Assembly (NCBI RefSeq): GCF_001399975.1
Contig: NZ_LKBD01000005.1
Span: forward strand, 62,001 to 126,000
Direction of reading: 5' to 3'
DNA from: Pseudoalteromonas sp. P1-9
Lineage (GTDB): Bacteria; Pseudomonadota; Gammaproteobacteria; Enterobacterales; Alteromonadaceae
DNA: 64,000 nt
In this document: positions 27,408-35,842 of the stretch, piece after piece
How positions within the stretch are numbered: position 1 is the first letter of the stretch
Layout of the letters: each line of letters opens with the position of its first letter
Notes under the pieces: model-generated
The model's database searches: none
What the model was told of the DNA's origin: nothing
Seen by the model: the letters and a program-made list of their open reading frames with translations, nothing else
Position numbers and translations under genes: made by a program

Positions 27408-28589
27408 ATGAAAAAAATTATTATCGTAGTAATCGCTATGGCGGCATTTGTCGCCATGATTGTGAGCCAACAAATCAAGGGCGATGGTAAGTTACCAGAG
27501 ATTAAAACCACGCCCACTGAAAAAGGTAAAATTAAAGATTCAATTTTAGCGTCGGGTACCTTGGTTTTTAACACCCAAGTGCAATTGCGCTCAGAAGTAA
27601 CCGGGCGCGTTGAAAAAGTATTTGTAGAAGAAGGGCAGCGTGTAGAGAAAGGCGACATGTTAATGCAGCTTGATACCGAAGCTTTTGAAGCCGAAGTGGA
27701 CCGTTATCAAGCGTTAGTAAGACAAAGCGAAATTGATATTGAGCGTGCGCAAACAAGTCTTAAGAATTTAATCTCTCAACTTAACCGTCAAAAAGAACTC
27801 TTCGATGTAGGACTATCGCAGCAAGAAGTTTACGATAACATTAAAAATGCGAAAGAGCTGGCTGAAATTGATGTATCGGCGCGTAAAGAATCGCTAAATC
27901 AAGCTAAAGCGTCACTGTCAATTGCTGAAGACCGTTTAAGTAAAAGTGTCTTTAGAGCAACAATGAGTGGTTTATTAGCGTCGGTTGATATTAAAGAAGG
28001 CGAAACTGTGATTGCAGGTACCACCAATATTGTTGGTTCAGATCTGATGTTATTGGCCGACCCAAGCAAAATCCTCGCTGAGCTAAAAGTAGACGAAACA
28101 GATATCGCGAGCATAAAGTTAAACCAAGAGGCAGAAATTTACGCTGCGGCCTACCCGAATAAACCATTTGTTGGCAAAGTCATTCATATTGGTACGTCAG
28201 CAAAGCAATTTGTTGGTTCGCAAGGACGTTCATTTAAAGTGAAAGTACTATTAAACGACGATGAACGTACTTTGTACGCAGGCATGAGTTGCCGCGCAGA
28301 AATTGCGACTGCCATTGGCAAAGACGCCATTAAAATTCCAATTGAAGCAGTACACAGCGAAGATGAAAGTCACTACGTCTGGGTATTAAACGATGATAAA
28401 ACAGTGACTAAGAAAACGGTTGAGCTCGGTGTTTCATCAGATATTGAACAGGCAATTGAAAGTGGTCTTAAAGAAAAGCAAACCGTTGTAGTAGGGCCTG
28501 CGCGCGCAGTTAGCAAACTAAAAGAGGGCGATAAGGTAAAGCTGAAAACAGCTGATAAGGATGCTAAAGATGTCAGTGATCGCACTTAG
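27408..28589 (+). CDS. Periplasmic adaptor protein, MacA/HlyD type
   Basis: Membrane fusion protein of 393 residues from the ATG at 27408 (GGGG six bases before). N-terminal anchor (IIIVVIAMAAFVAMIV), barrel-sandwich half VTGRVEKVFVEEGQRVEKGDMLMQLD, an alpha-helical hairpin (about 95-170), the second lipoyl half SGLLASVDIKEGETVIAG, then a beta-barrel domain. It links an inner-membrane pump to an outer-membrane channel. The ATPase and permease of the MacB type follow directly and their genes overlap. No outer-membrane factor gene is nearby, so TolC is the expected partner. The substrate is unknown (macrolides, peptides or siderophores for relatives). Confidence 0.9.
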   Translation: MKKIIIVVIAMAAFVAMIVSQQIKGDGKLPEIKTTPTEKGKIKDSILASGTLVFNTQVQLRSEVTGRVEKVFVEEGQRVEKGDMLMQLDTEAFEAEVDRYQALVRQSEIDIERAQTSLKNLISQLNRQKELFDVGLSQQEVYDNIKNAKELAEIDVSARKESLNQAKASLSIAEDRLSKSVFRATMSGLLASVDIKEGETVIAGTTNIVGSDLMLLADPSKILAELKVDETDIASIKLNQEAEIYAAAYPNKPFVGKVIHIGTSAKQFVGSQGRSFKVKVLLNDDERTLYAGMSCRAEIATAIGKDAIKIPIEAVHSEDESHYVWVLNDDKTVTKKTVELGVSSDIEQAIESGLKEKQTVVVGPARAVSKLKEGDKVKLKTADKDAKDVSDRT

Positions 28590-29271
28590 TAATATTTGCA
28601 AAGAATACAAAATGGGTGAACAAAGCTTTCTGGCTTTGGATAATGTAAGCGTAAACATTGAAGAAAATGAGTATCTTGCGATTATCGGTCCATCGGGTTC
28701 TGGTAAATCGACCCTAATGAATATAATTGGCTGTTTGGATGTCGCAAGTAGCGGCGAGTACGTGTTGCAAGGCAAGCCAGTAAAAAAAATGACTGAAACT
28801 GAGCTTGCAGGCCAGAGAAATAAAAGTGTTGGCTTTATTTTTCAAAGTTTTAACCTGATTCCTCGCGCCAGTGCACTAAGCAATGTAATGCAGCCGTTGA
28901 TATACCGTTTTATCTCAGCAAAAGAGCGGCAAAAGCTGGCAACGCAGGCGCTTGAGAAAGTTGGCCTAGGTGATAAATTACACCATTTACCATCACAACT
29001 TTCAGGTGGTCAACGTCAACGTGTGGCAATAGCAAGAGCGCTGGTAACAAAGCCAGATATTCTGCTCGGAGATGAACCGACAGGTAATTTGGACAGCAAA
29101 ACAACCAATGAAATTATGAGTTTGTTTGATGAGCTACATAATGACGGGCATACCATTATTTTAGTGACTCACGAGCAAGAAATTGCAGAACATTGCCAGC
29201 GTGTATTGCGTTTGGTTGATGGGAAGGTGGTATCGGATACACGAAATTGCGAGGAGAAAGCGTATGTTTAA
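28570..29271 (+). CDS. ABC transporter ATPase, MacB/LolD type
   Basis: Nucleotide-binding subunit of 233 residues. Walker A GPSGSGKST, Q loop FIFQSFNLIPRASA, signature LSGGQRQRVAIARAL, Walker B ILLGDEPTGNLDSKT and the switch histidine (LVTHEQE) are all intact. The DEPTGNLD motif is typical of the MacB/LolD/FtsE group, which powers mechanotransmission rather than membrane translocation. Start chosen at ATG 28570 (AAGG nine bases upstream); an ATG nine bases earlier is in frame. It overlaps the adaptor gene by 20 bases and the permease gene by eight. Confidence 0.92.
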   Translation: MSVIALSNICKEYKMGEQSFLALDNVSVNIEENEYLAIIGPSGSGKSTLMNIIGCLDVASSGEYVLQGKPVKKMTETELAGQRNKSVGFIFQSFNLIPRASALSNVMQPLIYRFISAKERQKLATQALEKVGLGDKLHHLPSQLSGGQRQRVAIARALVTKPDILLGDEPTGNLDSKTTNEIMSLFDELHNDGHTIILVTHEQEIAEHCQRVLRLVDGKVVSDTRNCEEKAYV

Positions 29272-30502
29272 ATCATTTCTCGCGATTATAGAGGGAACCA
29301 AAGCCGCGCTTCAGGCTATTCGCGCTAATGCGATGCGAAGTGCACTCACGTGTTTAGGTATAATCATTGGCGTTGCAGCAGTTATTACGGTTGTTGCTGT
29401 GATGCAAGGCTTTACCAAGCAAATTAACGACCAATTGGCTGATATGGCACCGGATGTGACTAGTATTAAGCCGTACACTACACCGCAGCAAGAAATGCTT
29501 GGTAAACGTTCGTATTTAACAGTGCGTGATTTTGAAACGCTAAAAGGTAAAGTACAAGGGTTCGATACTATCACTGCGCAAATGATGGCGTTTCGTTTTC
29601 AAGGCGCGGTAGAGTACAAAGGCGAAAGTCACAATACGCGGGTAGTTGGCACAGAATCAAACTATCAAAAGGCCTATCGCATTTATCCTGAAATGGGCCG
29701 CTATATTCGCCCACAAGATGACGATAAACGCCGTCGCGTCGCCTTTATTGGTGAAACACTGATTGAAAAGCTTAAGCTACCTGAAAACCCAGTGGGTGAA
29801 TACATTAAACTCGGTGGTGAATGGTTTCGTATTATTGGGGTTGCAGAGAAGCAAGGCAGCTTTTTGGGATTCGATCAGGATGATTATATCAATATCCCAA
29901 TCAGTACTATGCAAATTTTAGAAGGCAATGCGCGTAAACCATATTTTCAAATTATGTTCCGCTTAAAGCCAGATGTGGACGAAGCACAAACCTTGGCTCA
30001 AATGAAACGTATCTTGCGTCAAAATCATAAGCTAGGCCCAGATGATCACGACGATTTTGAGTTCGAAACCGCTGAAAAAGCGCGTGAGAATATTGATAAG
30101 TTTACGGGCAGTGCAACGGCAATTACAGCAGGTATTGTGGGCATTAGCTTGTTAGTTGGCGGTATTGGTGTAATGAATATTATGCTGGTGTCTGTAACTG
30201 AGCGCACCCGTATTATTGGCACGCTAAAGGCACTTGGCGCGACGCCGGGCTTTATTATGCTGCAATTTTTAGTAGAAGCCGTGGTACTCAGTTTATTTGG
30301 TGGCGTAATTGGCCTTATAACAGGTTATGGCGCTGCTGCTGCCATATCAGCGATTGTACCAGGTATGCCTGCGGCATATATTCCAATGTGGGCGATATTA
30401 TTGTCATTTGGTTTTACCTCAGCAATTGGTGTTATTTTTGGTTTAGTGCCTGCGATAAAAGCGGCAAGACTCAACCCAATTGATGCGTTAAGATATGAAT
30501 AA
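29264..30502 (+). CDS. ABC transporter permease, MacB/FtsX type
   Basis: Permease of 412 residues from the ATG at 29264, behind GAGGAGA. One N-terminal helix (ALTCLGIIIGVAAVITVVAVM), a large periplasmic MacB_PCD domain (about 55-290) and the FtsX core of three helices at the C terminus (GISLLVGGIGVMNIMLVSVTERT, then LVEAVVLSLFGGVIGLITG and AILLSFGFTSAIGVIFG). In E. coli the ATPase and this domain are one polypeptide; here they are two genes overlapping by eight bases. It should form a homodimer with two ATPases and a hexameric adaptor. Confidence 0.92.
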   Translation: MFKSFLAIIEGTKAALQAIRANAMRSALTCLGIIIGVAAVITVVAVMQGFTKQINDQLADMAPDVTSIKPYTTPQQEMLGKRSYLTVRDFETLKGKVQGFDTITAQMMAFRFQGAVEYKGESHNTRVVGTESNYQKAYRIYPEMGRYIRPQDDDKRRRVAFIGETLIEKLKLPENPVGEYIKLGGEWFRIIGVAEKQGSFLGFDQDDYINIPISTMQILEGNARKPYFQIMFRLKPDVDEAQTLAQMKRILRQNHKLGPDDHDDFEFETAEKARENIDKFTGSATAITAGIVGISLLVGGIGVMNIMLVSVTERTRIIGTLKALGATPGFIMLQFLVEAVVLSLFGGVIGLITGYGAAAAISAIVPGMPAAYIPMWAILLSFGFTSAIGVIFGLVPAIKAARLNPIDALRYE

Positions 30503-30526
30503 ACGCGTTAAGCAGGGAATAAACAA

Positions 30527-30997
30527 ATGAAAAAGGCAATGGGTTTAGCACTGTTACTTGGGTTACTAGTTGGTTGTGATTCAAGTGAGGTAGGTGATGT
30601 GTCGCTCGGTGTGTTTACGCTTAAAGACATTAAACTAAATCATTTTCAAGACCCAATAGTAACAGGGGTAACATGTCATGTTGCCTCTGTTGAAGCTAAC
30701 TTAAGCTTTTCAGATCCAAGTGATAGCTCAATAGCGTGTCGTCAAACAGGGCCAATCACTCAGGCGATGATAGCGCAAATAGATAGCTCAGACTCAGGTG
30801 AAGTGATTTTCAAAAAATCGAAAAGCGTTTTCTTTAAATCGATGAAGATAAGACGAATCTTAGATAAAGAAAATCAAACCTTAATGTACTTGTCGTATTC
30901 AACGAAAGAAACGTCAGGTAGTTTTAAGCACAGTTTGTCGACAGTGCCTTTGTATGGTACAAAAGCATATCAAACACGTGTATCAGTAGATAACTAA
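30527..30997 (+). CDS. creA: CreA family protein, lipoprotein form
   Basis: Protein of 156 residues, the length of E. coli CreA (157). Family matches are VTCHVASVEANL, SIACRQTGPI, GEVIFKKSKSVFFKSMKIRRI and YLSYSTK. The N terminus is a lipoprotein signal (LLGLLVGCDSSE), whereas E. coli CreA has an ordinary signal peptide, so here the protein is probably membrane-bound. Its role is not established. It starts 24 bases after the permease stop, so it appears to belong to the efflux operon. No creBCD genes are present. Confidence 0.85.
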   Translation: MKKAMGLALLLGLLVGCDSSEVGDVSLGVFTLKDIKLNHFQDPIVTGVTCHVASVEANLSFSDPSDSSIACRQTGPITQAMIAQIDSSDSGEVIFKKSKSVFFKSMKIRRILDKENQTLMYLSYSTKETSGSFKHSLSTVPLYGTKAYQTRVSVDN

Positions 30998-31056
30998 CGC
31001 ATTAAGTAGATTAATGTCGTAAATTACACAGTAAATAACGTAAACAGGAGATTTTG

Positions 31057-31092
31057 ATGATTGTAGTTAACCCAACCGGGTGTAACGCATAA
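31057..31092 (+). CDS. Probable leader peptide (11 residues) of the rsgA-type gene
   Basis: Short ORF encoding MIVVNPTGCNA, preceded by a strong ribosome-binding site (AGGAG at 31046-31050, six bases before the ATG). The 3' half of the ORF forms the left arm of the terminator hairpin that follows, so a ribosome on this ORF would control RNA folding. This is the position expected of an attenuation leader peptide. The peptide is not one I know, and its translation has not been shown. Confidence 0.55.
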   Translation: MIVVNPTGCNA

Positions 31093-31147
31093 TTAATACA
31101 CCCGGTTTTTATGACCGGGGTTAAAAGCCCCTTATTTTCTTTTATTT
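31074..31147 (+). promoter_or_regulatory. Putative transcription attenuator with competing hairpins before the rsgA-type gene
   Basis: Four segments: 1 (31074-31084) pairs with 2 (31097-31107) in an 11-bp stem followed by TTTTT, a typical terminator. Segment 2 (CCCGGT, 31101-31106) can instead pair with segment 3 (ACCGGG, 31114-31119). Segment 3 (GGGG, 31117-31120) can also pair with segment 4 (CCCC, 31128-31131), followed by T-rich sequence. Segments 1 and 3 share ACCGGG, so they compete for segment 2. Segment 1 lies inside the leader ORF. A further pairing of 31129-31134 with TAAGGG (31147-31152) would hide the downstream ribosome-binding site. Confidence 0.6.
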
Positions 31148-31157
31148 AAGGGCAAAA

Positions 31158-32201
31158 ATGTTAAATATTAATCAATTAAACTTACTTGGATGGCAAAGCT
31201 TTTTTCAACAACAACTTGATATCGACGAATGGTACAACAGCGTTCCTGTTAGGGTTGTTGAACAACATCGAAATCGACTAGTGGTTGATTCTGGTAGCGA
31301 CACATTTCAATTACCACTAACTGAAAAGGTATCGCAGTGTGTTGTTGGCGATTGGTTGTTACTTAATGAAAAACATGACGTAAATCGCGTTTTTGAACGT
31401 AAATCGTATTTTGCTAGACGCGCTGCCGGCAGCAAACTAGAAAAACAGGCAATTACGGCAAATGTCGACGTTGCGTTTGTGTTGTGTTCATTGAACGATG
31501 ACTTTAGCCTCAATCGCATCGAACGTTATTTGGCGCTCGTCAATGAGGCCGGCTGCGAACCTGTGGTAATGCTAACTAAAGCCGATCTTGCAAATGACGG
31601 CCTTGAAAAGCGTGAGCAAGTTCAAAACCTTAGCTCAATGTTACGGGTCGAAGTCATTGATTGCCACGATGTTACACTGGTTAATCAATTGTCAGATTGG
31701 TTAAAACCACAAACTAGCATCGTGCTGTTGGGGTCTTCTGGTGTAGGAAAGTCAACATTAAGTAATACGTTGGCGCAAACGCAGCAGAAAACAATTGCCA
31801 TTCGTGAGCAAGATAGCAAAGGCCGTCATACTACTTCTGGGCGATACTTACTAAAGTTAGCGTCAGGCGCAGTATTAATCGATACGCCGGGAATGCGAGA
31901 ACTTCAGCTTAGCGATGTAACCGCGGGGCTAGAGCAAACCTTTAGCGAAATAGAAGCCTTGGCATCAAGTTGTAAGTTTGTTAACTGCTCACATAGCAAT
32001 GAGCCAAAATGTGCGATACAGCAAGCAATTAACGATGGCAGTTTAACAGAGCGACGCTTTTTAAATTACCAAAAGTTACGTAAAGAAAACCAATTTAATA
32101 CAGCATCTTTACGTGAACGCCGAGCGCACGATAAATCGCTTACTAAAATGTATAAACGAGTACAAAGCCAGGCGGTTAAGTTTAAGAAATTAAAAGAATA
32201 G
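31158..32201 (+). CDS. Ribosome small-subunit-dependent GTPase, RsgA (YjeQ) family
   Basis: Circularly permuted GTPase of 347 residues. N-terminal OB fold (about 35-85), then G4 (MLTKAD), G1 (LLGSSGVGKST, about 190-200), the switch region (GRHTTSGRYL) and G3 (DTPGMRE), and a C-terminal zinc motif CKFVNCSHSNEPKC. RsgA proteins check late 30S maturation and bind (p)ppGpp. The usual rsgA of Alteromonadales lies beside orn and psd, so this gene beside an efflux operon may be a second paralogue; that is inference and I leave the symbol empty. Ribosome-binding site AAGGG six bases before the ATG. It is preceded by a putative attenuator. Confidence 0.9.
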   Translation: MLNINQLNLLGWQSFFQQQLDIDEWYNSVPVRVVEQHRNRLVVDSGSDTFQLPLTEKVSQCVVGDWLLLNEKHDVNRVFERKSYFARRAAGSKLEKQAITANVDVAFVLCSLNDDFSLNRIERYLALVNEAGCEPVVMLTKADLANDGLEKREQVQNLSSMLRVEVIDCHDVTLVNQLSDWLKPQTSIVLLGSSGVGKSTLSNTLAQTQQKTIAIREQDSKGRHTTSGRYLLKLASGAVLIDTPGMRELQLSDVTAGLEQTFSEIEALASSCKFVNCSHSNEPKCAIQQAINDGSLTERRFLNYQKLRKENQFNTASLRERRAHDKSLTKMYKRVQSQAVKFKKLKE

Positions 32202-32217
32202 CTAGCAGGCTTTAACG

Positions 32218-32250
32218 ATGCGTCTATCACGTTTTGATAGGCGCATTTTT
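32218..32250 (+). terminator. Intrinsic terminator after the rsgA-type gene
   Basis: 12-bp stem (32218-32229 with 32235-32246, one G-T pair), 5-nt loop, then TTTTT. It is 17 bases after the stop. Confidence 0.88.
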
Positions 32251-32432
32251 ACTTATATGAACACATAAATTTCAAAATGTTGTTGATACGTCGTTTGTTG
32301 ACATCATTCTCTAAATATTACCCATTAAAAAGAAACTAGTTGATACACTGACGTTTTTTGATAAAAATGACGATAGATTTAATACTTAAGATTAGATTCC
32401 AGTTAACTAGTAAACCTTGAAAAGGAATTCTT

Positions 32433-32918
32433 ATGCCGTTTTTTACAAAAATAACATTGGTTGTTGCACTTATGCTGGTGCAAGTTCAAGCGCTTGCCGA
32501 AACGCTTACGTTTGGCGAAGAGGTTGATAGCGACAAACTAATTAAAATATCATCTGTGATGGCAAACCCAGATAATTATTTAAGTTCGCCAATTACCATT
32601 GAAGGGACCATTGTCGGCGTATGCGAAAAGCGAGGCTGCTGGATGACTCTTGCATCAGATAAACGCTTTCAAAATTTACGTATAAAAGTAGAAGATGGAC
32701 ACATGGTGTTCCCGATGACGGCGAAAGGAAACAAAGCGCTTGCAACGGGTACGCTTGAAAAAATAGAACTTAGCCTTGATCAAACAAAACGATTACTCGC
32801 TCATCGTGCTCAAAAAGCAGGTAAAGAGTTTAATCCCGATTCAGTAACTGAGCCAAATGTAATTTACCAACTGTCGCCGACAGGTGTTGAGATTATTGAT
32901 AACGATGTTCAAAAGTAA
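32433..32918 (+). CDS. DUF4920 domain protein, secreted
   Basis: Protein of 161 residues with a signal peptide (VVALMLVQVQALAET). The domain begins ISSVMANPDNYLSSPITIEGTIVGVCEKRGCWMTL; the Cys-x4-Cys-Trp pair is characteristic of DUF4920 and could bind a metal or form a disulfide. The fold is predicted as an OB-like beta barrel. The function is unknown and it probably acts in the periplasm. Ribosome-binding site AAGGA before the ATG. It overlaps the next gene by 14 bases, so the two are translated together. Confidence 0.85.
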   Translation: MPFFTKITLVVALMLVQVQALAETLTFGEEVDSDKLIKISSVMANPDNYLSSPITIEGTIVGVCEKRGCWMTLASDKRFQNLRIKVEDGHMVFPMTAKGNKALATGTLEKIELSLDQTKRLLAHRAQKAGKEFNPDSVTEPNVIYQLSPTGVEIIDNDVQK

Positions 32919-33480
32919 GCTTAATCAAATTAACTGGTTTAGATTAAATCGCAGTTTACATCGCGATGTTGGTTATTTTTGTATTGGCTTTATTTTGATT
33001 TATGCGGTTTCAGGTATCGCAGTTAATCATAAAAATGATTGGAATCCGAACTACGCAGTACATACTACCAAGATAAACGCACACGATATTGATTGGAATA
33101 TAAATAACGATCAGGCTTTAATTAAGCAAGTTTTAACATTCGCTAATACACAATTAGACGTCAAGGCGTCTTATTGGCAATCGCCAAATCAATTTAAGGT
33201 TTTTTTACATGATGACGCGAATATTAGCTTAAATTTAAATACTAGTACGCTTACTGTTGAACAAATAAGGCCTAGAGCGATTTTTCAAGCACTTAATCGG
33301 TTGCACCTGAACGAAACACATCAATCATGGATTATTGTATCTGATATTTTTGCCGCTATGTTGTTGTTTTTGGCAATGAGTTCTCTTTTTATGGTCCGAG
33401 GGAAATACGGACCATTTGGTAAACATGGCCTTTTTATTTTAGCGGGCATTGCTATTCCTGCAGTCTTTATCTTTTTATAA
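32905..33480 (+). CDS. PepSY-associated membrane protein
   Basis: Protein of 191 residues from the ATG at 32905. The N-terminal helix follows a basic stretch (RLNRSLHRDVGYFCIGFILIY...GIAVNH), the signature of PepSY-associated transmembrane proteins, a family that often includes ferric-reductase-like components. A periplasmic domain (about 55-140) with PepSY-like character is followed by two helices. It overlaps the DUF4920 gene. In many proteobacteria this protein type occurs near copper or haem handling genes; none is nearby. No haem-binding residues can be assigned with confidence beyond conserved histidines. Confidence 0.75.
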   Translation: MFKSKLNQINWFRLNRSLHRDVGYFCIGFILIYAVSGIAVNHKNDWNPNYAVHTTKINAHDIDWNINNDQALIKQVLTFANTQLDVKASYWQSPNQFKVFLHDDANISLNLNTSTLTVEQIRPRAIFQALNRLHLNETHQSWIIVSDIFAAMLLFLAMSSLFMVRGKYGPFGKHGLFILAGIAIPAVFIFL

Positions 33481-33556
33481 CGGCTCAGAGCGTGTAAAAA
33501 AAGGTTAGTTAGCAACGACTAAAAAGCGCAAAAAGTGCCTTTTATACACAGTGAAA

Positions 33557-33575
33557 AGTACAACAGTGTTGTACT
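33557..33575 (-). terminator. Probable terminator after the HBM-type chemoreceptor gene
   Basis: AGTACAAC (33557-33564) pairs with GTTGTACT (33568-33575) with a 3-nt loop; on the minus strand TTTT follows. It is 15 bases past the stop of the leftward gene. Confidence 0.7.
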
Positions 33576-33589
33576 GCCTAAGTGTTTTT

Positions 33590-35542
33590 TTACACTTTAA
33601 AGCGGTTAACGAGCCCCTCTAAATTAGCAGCAATGTCAACTAATCCGCGTGCTGTTTCAGCTGCTTTTTCGGCACCAGCAACGGTTTGCACAGCCATTTC
33701 ATTTACTTGACCTACACTGTCGGTGATTTGCTGAGTGACCACATTCTGCTCTTCTGACGCCCCGGCGATTTGCATATTCATATCGCGGATTGTGCCAACG
33801 GAACTAGAGATTGAGTCAAGCGCTTCATTGGTTTCGTTAGCTTTTTCTGTTGTAACGCGCGCACTCTCTAAGTTTGCATTCATTTGATCAACGGACGACT
33901 TAGCTTCGCTTTGAAGTTTATGGATCATTGCTTGAATTTCTTCGGTGCTCTTTTGTGTGCGGCTCGCAAGGCTTCGTACTTCGTCAGCGACCACAGCAAA
34001 GCCTCGACCTTGTTCGCCTGCGCGTGCAGCTTCAATGGCAGCGTTAAGCGCCAATAAATTTGTTTGATCTGCAATTGCTCGGATCACATCTAAAATTGAC
34101 CCAACTGATTCGGTTTCATTTTCAAGGTTTCTAATTGAATTACTTACAAGCTCGGTGTTATCAACTAAGTCGTTTATCGCATTACGCGTATTATCAACCA
34201 CTTGCTTACCAGTATGAGTTTGGTTGTCGGCATTAGTCGCTGCATCGGCCGCCAGTTGGGCACTTTGTGTGATATCGGCAACTGTGGCGGCCATTTCATT
34301 CATCGAAAGCACGGCTTGATTTAGTTGCTCCATTTGATGTTCTGCACCCTGCATTGAACTCGCAGTGTTTTCGTCCAATATTTTTGTTGAGCGCATTAGC
34401 TCGGTAGTTGCGTGTTTTAGGCTATCAATAATATGTCTAAGCGTACCAACCATCTCGCCCATGGCCTTATAAATACCCGTTTCGTTGCCTGATTTTGTAA
34501 AAGAAATAGTTAAATCGCCATCAGCAATTCGGTTTGCGATATATTCAATGTCTTTTGGTTCGCCGCCAATAGGTTTACGAATGGTGATGGAGATAAACCA
34601 ACTGAAAAATACACCCACAGCGACAACAGCTATTGAGACGACAATAATTGTGGTTGTGGTAGTTTCACTGCGACTTTGAACTTTAGGGCCAAGTGAGTCT
34701 TGGTCATTTTTAACGGATAGCTTTACTTCTTCATAGGCCTCGGCAATTTCGGGGCCGACTTTATTCAATACATTGGTAATGATGTTATTGCGTTTGTTGA
34801 TTACGTCATTAACATTGTCAATGCCTTGCTGATAAGCAGTTAGACGAGTAGCCGCTTCATTTAGCAGTGCGATTCTTTTAGGTGATTGAATATTGTCCTC
34901 AAGTACTTTTACCGATTTCATTACTTCTTTAAACTCCGCGGTCGCGCGTAAATAGTCATCTCGGGTGTTTGAAACTAGAAATTTGCTTGTGTATAAACGG
35001 CCTAATAAAAGCTGTTCTTGAACAATGGCGGCAAAGTAAGTGACATCTGTATCGCCATCTTCGTAGGCGGTTCGAATAATTTCACTAATATTTTTTCGAA
35101 TGATTGCACCGTTTGCATCAAGTTGATTTTTCACAATGTCATCACGTTTGGCATATAAATCTACAACGTCTGAAAACCCTTGCTCGTAAGCCATTACCTT
35201 ATCAAAAGACTGATCAATAAGTTTAGCCCGACCGGGCTCAACAATTTCGGTTCTTGCAATGTCGAGTTGTTCATTGAGTAGCTTTGCGCGTTTATTAAAC
35301 TCGGCAATGTTTTCACTACTTTGCTCTTTTAGAAATTTAAGGGCATTTAAACGAATGGATAATAAATTAGCTTGCACTAACCCAGCTAAATTACTGTCGC
35401 GTGCGAGCCCGCGATATTCGACAAAATCATTGTAACCACTGCGCAATCCAAAAAATGAAATAGTGGCGAGTAATACCATTAGTCCTATCATGGCGCCAAA
35501 TGAAATAGATAATTGTTGAACCAGTTTTAACTTAGTAAACAT
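33590..35542 (-). CDS. Methyl-accepting chemotaxis protein with HBM-type sensor
   Basis: Chemoreceptor of 650 residues from the ATG at 35542 (AAGAG upstream); a GTG two codons earlier is in frame. TM1 about 12-32, a long all-helical periplasmic domain (about 35-305) of helical bimodular (HBM) type as in McpS, TM2 ([19 protein letters not shown]), one HAMP domain ([10 protein letters not shown]) and the signalling hairpin [31 protein letters not shown] domains of relatives bind organic acids; the ligand here is unknown. No chemotaxis pathway genes are adjacent, so it must signal through a cluster elsewhere. Monocistronic. Confidence 0.92.
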   Translation of the reverse strand: MFTKLKLVQQLSISFGAMIGLMVLLATISFFGLRSGYNDFVEYRGLARDSNLAGLVQANLLSIRLNALKFLKEQSSENIAEFNKRAKLLNEQLDIARTEIVEPGRAKLIDQSFDKVMAYEQGFSDVVDLYAKRDDIVKNQLDANGAIIRKNISEIIRTAYEDGDTDVTYFAAIVQEQLLLGRLYTSKFLVSNTRDDYLRATAEFKEVMKSVKVLEDNIQSPKRIALLNEAATRLTAYQQGIDNVNDVINKRNNIITNVLNKVGPEIAEAYEEVKLSVKNDQDSLGPKVQSRSETTTTTIIVVSIAVVAVGVFFSWFISITIRKPIGGEPKDIEYIANRIADGDLTISFTKSGNETGIYKAMGEMVGTLRHIIDSLKHATTELMRSTKILDENTASSMQGAEHQMEQLNQAVLSMNEMAATVADITQSAQLAADAATNADNQTHTGKQVVDNTRNAINDLVDNTELVSNSIRNLENETESVGSILDVIRAIADQTNLLALNAAIEAARAGEQGRGFAVVADEVRSLASRTQKSTEEIQAMIHKLQSEAKSSVDQMNANLESARVTTEKANETNEALDSISSSVGTIRDMNMQIAGASEEQNVVTQQITDSVGQVNEMAVQTVAGAEKAAETARGLVDIAANLEGLVNRFKV

Positions 35543-35794
35543 AAACACTACTCTTATCAGATCTGACGAATTAAGTTTAAGATAAATTTAACTAAGTATA
35601 GGTAGAAAATTTAACGCACACTGTAAATTATTCATTATTGATAAAAATTTATTAGATATTAATCTGTTAGTTGACGCGCGTTGATATTTTAATGGATTTT
35701 GGGTGTGTAAAGCGAGTGCTTAAAGCGCACTGTAAATTAAATGTGTAAGTTATAAACAGATATACGTGGACGAAATGAGTGTAATTTTAAAAAC

Positions 35795-35825
35795 AAAAAA
35801 CGCAGGCTAGGCCTGCGTTTTTATC
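35795..35825 (-). terminator. Intrinsic terminator after prs
   Basis: CGCAGGC (35801-35807) pairs with GCCTGCG (35811-35817), 3-nt loop, flanked by A and T runs on both sides. On the minus strand it lies directly after prs and ends the lolB-ispE-prs operon. Confidence 0.92.
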
Positions 35826-35842
35826 ATTTATTTAAGCTGATT

